NCBI GenBank assembly: GCA_028641055.1
Contig: CM054061.1
Location: forward strand, 54,726,081 to 54,790,080
Origin: Alopecurus myosuroides
Lineage: Eukaryota > Streptophyta > Magnoliopsida > Poales > Poaceae
Length of the DNA stretch: 64,000 bases
Reading direction: 5' to 3'
Below the pieces are notes generated by a model. It saw only the letters and a list, made by a program, of their open reading frames with translations. It was not told where the DNA came from and ran no database searches. Within the stretch, counting starts at the first letter, position 1. Every line of letters starts with the position of its first letter. Made by a program: the position numbers and the translations under genes. This document shows positions 24,340 through 36,151 of this stretch, one piece after another.

Positions 24340-26055
24340 TCCAGCTTGCTCTGCTCCTCTCTGACCTTAGGCGTTCTGTTCTAGATTTGGTTCTCGTTTC
24401 TAGCTAGGATTGACAGATTCTGTGGTGGGTACATACATATAGATTAGAAGTTTCAGGTAGATGTTGTTGATGGTTATTAACCTGGATGAAGTTTTGTGCG
24501 TTGTGGTGCTCTCCTAAGTCATGGAATGGGAAAGGATGTGCATGTTGATCTCTGTTGGGTGTTGGCATCCTTTGTTGTGTGTCTGCTCCATCAGAAATGA
24601 GAAGTTCTCAGAGAAAGATGAAAGAAAGAACAATTTTACTCAGAAAAAATGTTTACCCTCTCGCATTTCATTTTAGGATCTGCAATATTGCAGCGTCATC
24701 TTGATCGTTGACTAGCTATGTGTATTTGTTAAGTCCAATACGCATCACTTCAGATTTTCTTACTTAAATCGACTAGATCAGCCGTTTGAATGATTTCACG
24801 CATGGCCATCTCAAAGGCGTGGATATTGGGAATTTCCATCATGTCGAGGTAGAAATTTCAAGATTTCTCGATAATTGTTCTCAACGAATACAAATAGTTG
24901 TACTTAATCAATCCATATAGATGAATGGATATTGGGCATCCCATGCAACTCTTAAACTCTTCTTAATCAATGAAATAGTCAAATCTTTTTTCTCGTTTCA
25001 AAATGTACTAATTACTATTACATCCATCCCAATTTGTTAGACATTTTGGTAAGCGAAAACAGCTACAAAACGTCTAATTTTTTAGACAAGGGTATATTTT
25101 TCAAGATGTTTGTAATATTTCCACGATGCCGACTACTTTACTATGAAATTTGGTGGCATTATCACAATGTTCAATATGCCAGTCAATTTCCTTGCATATT
25201 AATTAGCTTAATATTTCTAACATTAACCTAATATTTAGAATGAAAAGGTTCATTGAATCTTTTGTCAAAATTTTACTTACTTTGAGGGGCTCAACTATAC
25301 ACACAAGTCCATGCACTTCGGGCTACTGGCACTTCATTACTACATTAAATAAATCAGTTTTCCAAAGAAATAACCAGATTTTATACGATATTCCACACAT
25401 GATCCAGAAATACATGCTTAATTTTGTATGTGCGTATAATATGTTTGATTTAAAATACACTAGCTTGTCGTAAAAACCATGCAGAGTTACATGTTTTTAT
25501 ACTTTCAACAACACGTAAAAAAATATTTTGCATATATTAGTTTTTGGTTGAACACGTTCTATAGCCTGAATAAAAGTTTAGTCTATGCATAATATAATCA
25601 TTCATATACAATCAGTTAATTTGCTTACAAAAATTGCTTCTTTGTTTAGTTTATCTCCGTGCAAGGCCCCCACTATGTTTAAGCTAATCAAACGATCGAG
25701 TATTAGTACTAATCTTTTTTCTGCTGGTGCAAACATCTGGCTATTCGCCCGTACGGATTCCATATTCCTAATAGCCCAATAAAATGTTCAACTTTTGGAT
25801 ATAAAAACCAAAAGACGCCAGCTTGGATTTTCTAAAGAACAATATCATCATGGCATCACGACGACATGATCATGATCATATATTACGTTCCGAGATCCGA
25901 CCGGACAGTTCCTCAACTAAAGGCGTCTAGCCTGGCTAGCCACTCCCCTCCATCTTGACAGAATTATTCTCACCATCTTTGGAAGAATCATGCCAAAAAC
26001 GAACAAATGTACACTACACAGGCTACTGGAAGTATGCATTCGGTGACCCATGAGT

Positions 26056-26327
26056 GGCCTTTTTTGGTTGTCCATAAGGCGATTGTCCCCTGGAGAGACA
26101 TCGGGATCCGTTGCAACTTCAGAGAGAGAGTCTGCTGCATGTGCATGTGAAGCCAGGGGTAGCGGCAGCTCCACACTTCCTACAAGGGGCGTTTGCCCCC
26201 ATCCCTCTCTACCCAATGTCTCTCTGGCATCAGTTTTTTCTATAAGCTCAAGTACGCAAAGATGCGAGGATCATGTGAGGAGGTCAGTCTCACTCTCTCC
26301 CATTTGGAAATTTCCTTCCTATATAAG
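26056..26327 (+). promoter_or_regulatory. Promoter of RTFL copy 2: conserved box and TATA box
   Basis: The conserved box is at 26056-26093, with CATAAGG where copies 1, 3 and 4 have CAGAAGG. TATATAAG lies at 26320-26327, 117 bp before the ATG. The leader shares the CAGATCCATCCAGTAGCAGC block with copies 1 and 3. Confidence 0.65.
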
Positions 26328-26436
26328 CCTGCAAACAGCTTGACACGGCCACAACCACAGCAGAGCCAGATCCATCCAGTAGCAGCAAACAGTCTTCCTA
26401 TTCTCCTAGCTAGCTCAATCACCATCTCTGCTCAGG

Positions 26437-26583
26437 ATGGACAAGGTGAAGGCCCTGGCCAGCCATGGGAAGAACAAGGGGTCGTCAGGAGGAGGAGGGT
26501 TGAGCAGGATGATGAGGGAGCACAAGGCCAGGCTCTACATCATCCGGCGATGCGTCGTCATGCTCCTCTGCTGTCATGATTGA
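26437..26583 (+). CDS. RTFL/DVL small peptide, copy 2 (48 aa)
   Basis: The N-terminus [17 protein letters not shown] (residues 1-17) and four glycines precede the same 27-residue RTF domain as copy 1 (residues 22-48). It differs from copy 3 at a single residue (Gly15 instead of Arg). Four basic residues occur in the first 14 positions. The stop is TGA. About 430 bp downstream the unit is broken by LINE-1 (insertion at 27017/27018), so the ORF, leader and near 3' region are untouched, but distal 3' sequence has moved 7.2 kb away. Family assignment is by the RTF domain; expression is not testable here. Confidence 0.9.
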   Translation: MDKVKALASHGKNKGSSGGGGLSRMMREHKARLYIIRRCVVMLLCCHD

Positions 26584-27038
26584 TCCAGCCCTGCTCTGCT
26601 CCTCCCTGACCTTAGGCGTTCTGTTCTTGATTTGGTTCCCGTTTCCAGCTAGGATTGACAAATTCTTTGGTGGTATGTACATATTACATAGGGTAGATTA
26701 GAAGTTTCAGATAGATGTTGCAGATGGTTATTAATCTGGATGATGTTTTTTTTGCGGTGTGGTGCCCCTAAGTCCTGCAATGGCAAGGATGTGCATCTGT
26801 TGATCTCTGTTGGGTGTTGTCATACATTTTTGTGTGTGTTTGCTCCATCAGAGATGAAAAGATCTCAGAAAAAGAAACAAAGCAAGAGGAATTATATATG
26901 AAAAATCTCAGAGCAATGTTTATCCTCGGCATTCCATTTTAGGATCTGAAATGTTGAAGCACGATTTTCGGTCCTTGACTAGCTATGTATTTGTTAATTC
27001 AAATATGTGGCGTTTCGGGTTTTTTTTTGACACCATTA

Positions 27039-27059
27039 CTGTGGGGGAATCCCCCACAG
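27039..27059 (-). repeat. Palindromic hairpin at the LINE-1 3' end
   Basis: CTGTGGGGGA and TCCCCCACAG are inverted copies around one central base. The hairpin lies 11 bp from the poly(A) on the sense (minus) strand. In some LINEs a 3' stem-loop is the RT recognition site; that role here is inference. Confidence 0.6.
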
Positions 27060-27118
27060 CCCCCACTTTATTAAAGAATAAAAGAGTTATTTACAATATT
27101 TACAAAAAGGAAAAGAAG

Positions 27119-30100
27119 CTAGGAGATGGAGTTAATCCATGATGTCAAAAAAGGAAGATTAGCCTTCTTCACCCTATACTTAAGAAGGGTGATCTCATAT
27201 AGGAAAATAGCTTTCCAACCTCTGAAGGTAGGTTTAATATTATTGAAAATCCATCCATTTCTTTGCTTCCAAATACCCCAACAAGCCAAGATCACAATCT
27301 CAACAAAGCAAGAACCTGAGAAACAATTCTTGGCAAACTTAATAGATTCTGCAGTGTTTCCAGGAATCCATGGAATTTGTAAATAATTCCAAACTCGAGT
27401 GCTGAATTGACAATTGAAGAAAAGATGCCTCCAATCTTCAACAATATGGGCAGCACAAAGGACACAATCCTGTGTATCAGAAACATGCCAATTCCTCCTG
27501 GTGAGCATATCCTTCGTATTAATCCTGTCATGAAGGATCAACCAGGCAAAAAAATTATGCTTGGATTGGCATTTACTTTTCCATAACCAATTTGAGACAA
27601 AATCAGAATGGATGTGTGCAAAACTATATTTATAAAAGGCACTTGGTGAGAATGCCTTCTTAGAGATTGAGCTAATCCATCTGTCCATCTGATTGGTGGA
27701 AAGAAGCAACTGTTGAGTAATAGAACAGAGTTCTAAGTACTCCTCATGGGCCAAGGTTGACAAAGGCAATGAAAAATTATGAAGCCCATCCTCAACCAGC
27801 AAGAAGTCCCTGACTGATTGTAGCTTATCTTTAGCAAAAGAAAACAATCTAGGAAATTTTTGACTCATAATGACATTGTGCCAATTATCTTCCCAGAATA
27901 GAACAGTGATACCATTACCAACAGTACATATACTTGCCTTCCTGTAATCCTCAGATAAACTGAAAACTCCTTTCCACCAGAAGGAGCCTGAAGAAATAAC
28001 AGCATGAGGAACAAAATTATGATAATATGCATCTGTTACTAGCTGAATCCATGGTATAGGTTCCTGATTATAGAACTTATGCAGGTGCTTGAGCAATAGG
28101 GCTGAATTATGAGTTTGCAAATTAATGATTCCTAACCCACCCTTATTTTTTGGTCTGCAAACCATTGGCCAAGCAGCAAGAGAGTATGCCTTATCTTTCC
28201 CTTTTTTACTCCAGAGACAGTGTCTTCTTGCTCTATCAATCACCTTAATAACACCAGCTGGGATGACTATAGAAAGCATGTAATATATTGGTAAGGATGA
28301 GAGGACTGAATTAACCAATACTAGTCTGTCACCATATGATAAAAAGGAAGCAGTAGCAGATAATCTCCTTTCCAGTCTATCAATTAAAGGAGAAAAATAT
28401 CTTATACTTGGTCTTGTGGTACCCATTAGGAGACCAAGATAAGTAAAAGGCATGGAACCCAATTGACACTCAAATACTTAAGCCAACTCATTAGCTTCAA
28501 CATTATCAATATTAATGGGAACCATAGAGGATTTGTGGAAATTAATCTTCAAACCAGTAAAGCCTGCATAAATATTGAGTATTTCTTTAAGAATCAATAA
28601 ATCTTTCTTGCAGGCAGGCATAACCACTAGTGTATCATCAGCATATTGGATGATAGGAAAATCTTTCCTCACAGGGATTGGTGAAGATAACAGTCCATTT
28701 CTGTATGCATTGTTCACCAAGCTTTGTAGTAAATGAGCACCTTCAACAAAAAGCAGTGGAGAGAGAGAGGGTCCCCTTGTCTAACCCCTCTTTTACAAGC
28801 AAAAGATTTTCCTGGAATCCCATTTAAAAGGATAGAAGATCCGGAGGAGAGAATTTCTTTTATCCATACAATAAATAGCTCAGGGAAGCCTTTAGCTCTC
28901 AGGATTTTGGTAGTGGAATCATGATCCAAAGTGTCAAATGCTTTCTCAAAATCAATTTTTATCACCACAACTTTGTTTCTTGATTGTTGACATTGGAACA
29001 GAAATTCAAAAGACCAAGCAAGGCAGTCTTGAATTGTTCTTCCTTTGATGAAACCATATTGGTTGTCATGAATAGTGGTGCAAATAATATTTTTCATCCT
29101 GTTGGCAATCAACTTTGTAAGGAATTTGAGGCAAGTATTTGTGTGTGAAATTGGCCTAAAATCGTTTACAGTCTCTGGAGAATTGTTCTTTGGAATAAGA
29201 GTGATATATGAACCATTAATACTCTCTAGAGAGACTATTCCAGCATGAAACTCCTTGCATAGCTGGAAGAAATCATCCTTGATAATATCCCAACACTTTT
29301 TAACAAAAAGGCCATTAAAACCATCAGGCCCAGGGGCTCTGTCATTTTTTAGATTTTTCATTACTCCCTCAATTTCCTCCATGGAGAAAGGATCCACAAG
29401 ACACTCAAGATTATCTACAGGGTGCAGGATACTATGAATATCCAAATCTTGAACAATTGGTAAGGAGACTCCCATCCTATTTTTAAAACATGACCAAAAA
29501 GCAGCAGCCTTATGATGATGATCAACCATAGTGACACCCTCATCATTTTTTATTTCAGATATTGTGTTGGTTCTGTATCTTTCAGTGGCCTTAGCATTGA
29601 AAAATTTAGTATTTTCCCCACCCAACTGAACCCATCTAATAGTGCATCTCTTTTTCCAATATGCTGACTGAGAGAGCAGTATTTTTTTCAGATGACACTT
29701 CACAGTATTCCTGAAATTGAATTCTGGTCTGCTCAAATTTCTTTCCTCTTCAAGGTTATCCAAAATCAAAATCACTCCATTACACTTGGCAATTAATAGT
29801 TTAAGGTGGGAGAGATTTCTGCCCCACCTTTTCAGCTCATGTCTAAGGTTTTTAAATTTTGCTGTGATTCTGGAAGCAATACTTGTAGCCTTAACAGGCC
29901 AAAGCCAAACCCTCTTCACAAGATCATTAAACCCTTCCTGATGAATCGAATGGTTCTCAAAACGAAAAATCTGTGCCTTTGGAATATTAGTTGAAATAGA
30001 AATGACACAAGGAACATGGTCTGAGGTAGATTTGCCAAGTGGCATGACCAGTGTGTTAGGATAATTGAGAGTCCAAATATGACTGGTAAAGAACCAGACC

Positions 30101-30721
30101 AATTGTTCCAGCAATGGTTGATCTTGCATGTTTGACCAAGTGAAAGCTCTACCTTTCAAAGGCAATTCAATGAGACTCAAGTGACTAATGATTTCATTGA
30201 AAATGAAGATGTCATTCATATCAGCCCCAGGCTTGTTTCTATTGTCAACTGATCTAATAAAATTAAAATCACCAACAATGAGCCAATTCTCATGTGTAGG
30301 AATAATAAGATCATGAAGCCAAAGAACAAAATGATCTCTCTCAATTCCTCTGCAAGGTCCATAAACAGTAACTAGAGTCCAGGAGGTATTGTTGTGTTTG
30401 GATGTGAAATTTATACTTCTAGCAAATTTGTGACATTCCAACAAGTTTCCTTCAAAAAGTGAACTGTTCCAAAGAACAATTATTCCACCAGAGGCACCCA
30501 CAGAAGGAGAAAAAAATAAAACGATCAAATCTCTTTGGGCAGAAAGATCTGATAAAAGAGTGGTCAAAGGACTGGCACTTGGTTTCCTGGAGACAGATAA
30601 TGGCACATTGACTTTCCTCAGTTTTGTTATAAACTAACAATATTTTATTAGGATCATTAAGCCCTCTGACATTCCAGTCTAACACTTTGCAATCTAGCAG
30701 CCAATAAGTTGTATTATCCAT
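27119..30721 (-). pseudogene. LINE-1 ORF2: endonuclease-reverse transcriptase, broken
   Basis: On the minus strand the frame starts near 30721 with an APE-type endonuclease: VLDWNVRGLNDPNK, CLQETK, then VGDFNF (about 30270) and SDHVPC. The reverse transcriptase follows, with the RAPGPDGF block, IKIDFEKAFDTLDHDS, RQGDPLS and QYADDTLV. A zf-RVT-type end has NTKDMLTRRNW and CVLCAA, then HLFFNC. The frame is split into at least four pieces (30452-30721, 28714-30606, 28478-28720, 27119-28462) by frameshifts and a stop near 28465. One endonuclease block also reads LVWFF, where an aspartate is usual. No functional protein is expected. Confidence 0.9.
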
Positions 30722-31173
30722 AATAAACCAACATGAGGAGCAAAGAAGAGATAGCAGGTCCAGCCAGCTAAAAGGATAAATAATTCCTTAACATTTCCAC
30801 TCAAAAGGACAGAGTACAAGATAACTTCATGAATGAACATTCCAGGACCTAGAAGTCTGAGAATAAAAAGGACCATTAAGTACAAAACCCAAAATAAGAC
30901 AATGCCAAAATAATGGCCAAAAGTCATCAAAGTTTTCCCTATCATTAAAACTTCTTGTGTCTCTTCTCTTCTTTTGGAATAGCCTCAAATTTTTCCTCTG
31001 AAATATCATATTCATTAATCTCCAACACCCTTCCCACCTGTTGCAAAATAGATAAAGGGGTGTGGGGGGGTAACTGACTCTTCCTCTGGCATGGGCCTAG
31101 TGGATCTTGGTTTTTTTCTTGGGGATAGGGGTGTCCTTCATGGTTGGAAGCTTAAAACCATTAGCAATTGCAA

Positions 31174-31303
31174 CTTGTCTTGTACTCCTTCTGACTGAAA
31201 ATTCTGTAACAGGGGTGCTCACCTTACATCTCTTCCTTTTCTTGGGGATAGAGACTGAGGCATCATGTTACAGAATTATCAGTCAGAAGGAGTACAAGAC
31301 AAG
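31174..31303. repeat. 38-bp inverted repeat inside LINE-1
   Basis: 31174-31211 and 31266-31303 are inverted copies with one mismatch in 38 bp, separated by a 54-bp loop. They lie between ORF1 and ORF2. A short direct repeat, TTCTTGGGGATAG, also occurs at about 31117 and 31239. A local inverted duplication is the simplest reading. Confidence 0.85.
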
Positions 31304-31665
31304 TTTCCTGATGGGACTGCTAGGCAACTGAACAAAATTATCAGGACACTCAGAGAAACAAATCCTTCTAGAAGTTCTTTTGGCATGACAGAAATTTCTT
31401 TTTGCAGTAAACTGAAAGAGAGAACCCTCTATAGGTGCAGTGACCAAAGTGACATGGGAAAATGGCAAATCTTCATACTAGTAGGGCTCACGGAGTTTAA
31501 AATGCATTTTGGAATTAATTTGCTCAAAATCTTCTCCCATTGCATGGATGGAGGCAAAGCAGGCCCATATAGTTGTGGATTATGTTGCACCCAGGGCCAA
31601 ATAATGTTGCAATCAGAAGGTATCACAACAGTGTTCTCCTGCAACTGAAGCATGTTGACCACAAG

Positions 31666-34146
31666 CTACACCTGGTTATTCTGATTCACTGAGTTATCTG
31701 AATTATCTACCACTGCAGAGCCAGAATCCTGTGGAATTATGAGATCATCCCAACCTCCAAGATTATCATCATGATCTTCTGGCTGTTGCTGCTGCATATC
31801 ATGTTCAAGTTGAAAATGAGGAGCATTCCAACCTAGCTCTGGATACTGTGGCAAGACAAAATTTCCAATATCTTGTTGCAAGCCACCAGGGAGAGGATGT
31901 GGATTTCCATCCAGAGGCATGGGGCCCTCATCAGGAGGAAGGACCTCTGCAAATTCAGCAGACAGTACATAACAGGGAGCAGTCCAAGATTCTCTAACAG
32001 CACCTAAGGAACTAAAGTCTCCAAAAACCACATCACGAGGCACTAGTTGTGGAGAAATAAAAGATGCATACACTAGAGTTCTATCCAGTGAACCATCAAG
32101 ATGATGCCAGTGATGAAATCGACAAAAAGAAGAAACTACATTGGCAATATCTGAATCATTACGAAAATCAGCAGGAATACTCAGGAACATGAGCCATCCT
32201 TTGCGGAAACCAATTGCAGATTTGTGAAGTTGGGTTCTGTTATCATGTTTAACAAATCTAACAAAGATATCCTCTTGTATCTCATAGGGGCCACTCTGGA
32301 GCACTGCGCATCGGAAACATGCCACTCCAAACAGACATGGCTGTGCATCCTCCACTACCCGAAGCAGATGTTGCTCAACATACAAACGTACCTGCTGCCT
32401 CTAGAATTGTTCTTCCTCAGGAAGCTAAGGTGGCTCCATAATGGCGACACAGAACGCTTCATGTGTACGAGGAGGGGAGGTAGCAGGTGTACAGAAAGTA
32501 CGAGGCAATCGTGAAGGACCACCGTCGATGATATGAAAGCCCTCCAGGATCCATCTCGCCGGATTCAACTTGAACGTCGCCATGGCTTGCGATTCTGGAG
32601 AGGACCGAGGTGATGTGGGGGTAGAGGATGAGCAACAGGTGCCGGTTATGTCAGAAATAGGTGAGAGACAGGGAGCCGAAATGGCAACCTCTTCGTTACT
32701 TTGAGATGTGTCCGGACAAGGACACTTTTCCTTGGGAACCCAAGTTTGGTAAATCTTCTTTTTACCAAAACAGTTACACTGGATATGACCATAGTGAAAA
32801 CAACTTTTACAACGTATTTTATTGGGACAGTCCACCTTGACATGATCCATGGACAAGCATTTTCCACAACGCCAAAATCTATACGCCAAGTCATCAATAA
32901 GCTTATTGAAACCACTATGCTCTTTGTCCACCTCAATAGTATGCAGAGAAGAATCGTGGCTTAAATTATGTTCCACTGGTGGATCTTTGTCACGAGAATT
33001 CATTAAAGCCTTGATATCATTATTATTGAAATTGCCAAAAGTAATAACATCAACATTAGAGCTAGGATCAGTGTATCCCTTGCATGCTTCATATGAAATA
33101 GCCTCTGAAAAATGAGCTTTTTGCGTGTGGAGTTAAGCGATTTGATGCTAGATTTAGGAATAGGCAATTTCAAAGCTTGGAGCCCCAATTGAACTTTCTT
33201 TTTGGATGGACTAATCAACGTCCATTCTTGACGACACTCCTCTTGCCAATGACGAAATTCACTCAACCAATGAGGACCACCACGACCCCAAAGATTGAAA
33301 ACACACTTGAATTGCTTGCAAGAAAATCTTCTCAGATTATAAGTATGGAAACCAACCAACTTGCATGAAACATTAAAAGAAAAAGTTCTGTCATGAAGGA
33401 TAGACACTTTGAGGCTACCACAAAATCCACCAAGCACTGATGCAATCGCCACAACATCTTCATCGAGCCGAAAATTAGCTCGTGCAAAGGATACCACCAT
33501 AATAAAATGACCAGAATTCCACGTCGGGGGAACTGTTGTGTGAAAAAGATTTTTCACTTCCTTTGCAAAATTAAATCCATGAGAGAAATCCAGACCCATA
33601 GCAATAGAGTCATAAACTTCCGAAGAAATATCGTCCTCGGGAGGAGAGTGGGGTTTAACCATGGTCTCCAATAGAATCTTCCTCGGGAGGAGCGGAGGGT
33701 TTAACCGTGGTGTTCAAATCATGAACAGAAGAGTTAATGCACGTAACCAATTGGTCTCCAATAGGATGATCAATAGTAACCGAATCCAGAATATCATGCA
33801 TACCACTAGAGGATCCAGGATCAACGTGATCGTATGGTGAGACCACACAAGAGCCAACAAGGGCTGAATGAGAGAGAAACCATACCTTCGATCCACAATC
33901 GATTTTTTCGAAGGGAGAGACGCCACGTCGAACCAGGGACGTCCCTTTGGCATCTTTGAGTGAGATCCAATCACCTCTGGATGCCTTGATCCAAAGATGC
34001 AATGAGCCATTGTAAACCTTGTCACGTCCCCGATCTAGATCTTTCAAGGTGGAGTATGTAACCTTCCAGATCCAAGATAGAGGAATGATGGACGCCATGA
34101 GGGTATGGCAATGGGAGGGAACTAAAGGGTGGATCAGAATGGACAA
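31666..34146 (-). pseudogene. LINE-1 ORF1: zinc-knuckle nucleic-acid-binding protein, broken
   Basis: The minus-strand ORF1 lies in four frame pieces: 33655-34146 (likely start at 34098, MASIIPLSWIWKV), 33003-33671, 32425-33003 and 31666-32385. The third piece contains two CCHC knuckles, CGKCLSMDHVKVDC and CKSCFHYGHIQCNC, both C-x2-C-x4-H-x4-C. The last piece (for example VPRDVVFGDFSSLG) resembles the C-terminal region of grass LINE ORF1 proteins. Family knowledge says such proteins coat the element RNA. Frameshifts between pieces show it is no longer functional. Confidence 0.8.
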
Positions 34147-34785
34147 TGGACGGCCGGAGAGAGGTGATCGCCGGCGGCTAGGTCAAGGAGAGAGGGGGGC
34201 GCCGTCATTTGGCTTATCTTCCCGTTTCGTATTTTTTATAATTCATTCGACTGGATCAGCCTTTTGAACGATTTCATGCATCGCCATCTCAAAGGCATGG
34301 ATAGTGGGAATTGCGGTCATATCGAGGTAGAATTTGCAAGATTTGTTTGTAAATTTTCTCAAAGAATTCATAATTGTGCGGACAACCAAAAAAAATTGTA
34401 CAAGTACTAATTATTATTTCTCAAGATGACAGTAATATTCCGCAATGCCGACTACTTTACAACGAAATTTGGTAGCATTAATTGTCACAATGTTCAGTAT
34501 GCCGGGTACTTTACTTGCATTTTCATTAGTCCAATATTTCTAACATTAACGGATTAACCCCATATTTAGAATGAAAAGGTTCACTCTATCTTTTGTCAAT
34601 TTTGCAGTTACTTTGAGGCAATCGGCTATATACATAATTCCATGTGCTTGGGACTACTGGCTATCTAAAACACTGAATAAATCGGTTTGTCAAAGAAATA
34701 TCAAGATTTATTATTATGTTCCGCACATGATCCATAAATAAATGCTTAATTTATAATATGTTTGATTTAAGATGTACTAACTTGA

Positions 34786-36006
34786 CCGGGTCCTCGACTT
34801 CTCGGCCTCGCTGCCCTGAAGTCCGGCCAGCGGGGGCTCCTTCCACAGCGAGGTTAGCGGGCTGCCGTCGGAGGTCTCCTCTTCACCGGAGTTCCCGGTC
34901 AAGTGGGGGTACAGATGGTTCTTGGGATTCGAGGACGGGACCTACCCGCCGCGCCCCTCCGCCCATTCTCGTCTGCGCTTCCCTAACTCCCGCGGCGGCG
35001 GCGGTGGGGGTGGTGGTGGGTCTGGTGGCGGTGGCTCCAGTGGTGGTGGCGGTGCAGGACGCGCTGCCAGTGCTCGGATGCGTGGTTCGAGGTGGGATCA
35101 GGGCCCAGCGGGGCATACAGACGTGGCTTTCGACACGACGCCTGGTGGCCGGCAGGCCGCGGTGTAGTCTTGCATGGATCAGGATGGTGGCGGGGAGGGG
35201 ACTGGAGGCTCTACGTCCTGCGCCTTTCCCGTTCCGGCGCTGCAGAGAGGTGGCGTGCCGCAGCTCATGGACACTGACCCACCTTTGGGTCAGAGTGGAC
35301 CACTTTGTTCCGTGCTGGTTGCGGTGGGCAGCATCGGCTCGGACGTCGATCACGTGGATGTGCATGGTCTTTTCGGGAAAGAGGTGGGGAGGCATGCACG
35401 CTGGTGGCAGCTGGTGAGAGCAGTGCACTCTCTGTGCTTGCGACGGGGGACCACCTTGAACCTTTGGTCAATGGCTTGGTGGAAGAGGATCGGGGCTCGT
35501 GGCTGTTTGGGCCTCATTCGCCCAGAGGGGAGCTGGGCTCGATGATGCAGGAAGAACCGTTGGAGGACGGTGGGGTTGCTGCGGCTACTACTGGGCCTTT
35601 GGGCTCCGAAGCTGGGCCTGACCCTCTTGCTCTATTCTTGGTGGAGCACTCGAGGCCGTTGAGCACCGCTCTCCTTCCTTCCCCAGAACAGAGCGTAGGT
35701 GGGGGCACCACTGCCCCTGCCGCCGCCGTCGTGGGTGCTGAGGTGGGATCCAAGAGGAGCAGCAGGCTTGCTGCAAAGACTACGACAGGTTTGTCCACCA
35801 TGGACAAGGTGAAGTTGGTGCTGCTCAAGAAGAACGGCGCGGTTCAGGAGGGGGGCGACCCTTCGACGGCGGATCTGACGAGGTTCAGCAAGCTTTGCTC
35901 CAGCCCTCTATTTGGAGACTGCATTGCGGCCATCAATTCCTTGATGGAGGCGGGATCTGTGCTCAAGGCCAAGGGATTGCTTGGTGCGGCGTTGGGGACT
36001 GCGTAG
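34786..36006 (+). pseudogene. LINE-2 ORF1, C-terminal part, broken
   Basis: GC-rich frame pieces cover the region. Residues near 35750-36003 read KRSSRLAAKTT, MDKVKLVLLKKNG and a C-terminal LLGAALGTA, an arrangement typical of the C-termini of grass LINE ORF1. The 5' part switches between two frames (34758-35417, 35305-36006), so at least one frameshift is present. The glycine-rich stretch near 35000 is low complexity. No zinc knuckle remains. The product would be a fragment of an RNA-binding protein. Confidence 0.55.
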
Positions 36007-36151
36007 GTCCTCTGTCGCTGGTCGTGCCCGGGTTCCCCCTGTCTCTTATGTTAGCCCTTCTCTGTATGTGCTTGTTGTGTGTGTTGGTGCGCTTTGTCAG
36101 TTGTTGTCGCTGGGTTCTCTTGAGGTGCCCCAGAGTTCGCTTTGTTTCCCC

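Larger units (their letters stand above)
23180..25385 (+). repeat. RTFL tandem unit 1 (uninterrupted)
   Basis: This about 2.2-kb unit starts near CCACACATGATCCATATATAAATGC and ends near CCAGATTTTATACG. Its parts recur in the same order in unit 2 (25386-27017 plus 34223-34700), unit 3 (34701-34784 plus 39822-41720) and, in shortened form, unit 4 (47470-49205). The shared blocks are an AT-rich head, the GGCC...CCCCTGG box, TATA box, peptide ORF, GATGTGCATG...CTCCATCAGAAA 3' block, CATCTCAAAGGC block and AT-rich tail. Unit 1 carries no insertion and serves as the reference for empty sites. Confidence 0.8.
27018..34222 (-). mobile_element. LINE-1: L1-type non-LTR retrotransposon in RTFL unit 2
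   Basis: It is flanked by CGTTTCG at 27011-27017 and 34223-34229. The minus-strand 3' end carries a poly(A), seen as nine T residues at 27020-27028, preceded by a perfect-stem palindrome (27039-27059). Order on the minus strand is ORF1 with two zinc knuckles, then ORF2 with endonuclease, reverse transcriptase and a C-terminal zf-RVT domain. At about 7.2 kb it is near full length, but both ORFs carry frameshifts and stops, so it is dead. Confidence 0.88.
25386..34700 (+). repeat. RTFL tandem unit 2 (split by LINE-1)
   Basis: The unit runs 25386-27017 and resumes at 34223 (CGTTTCG, then TATTTTTTATAATTCATTCGACTGGATCAGCC) to about 34700. Removing 27018-34222 and one copy of the target duplication restores colinearity with unit 1 (24719-24800) and unit 3 (41280-41370). 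Its own sequence is about 2.1 kb. Confidence 0.75.
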
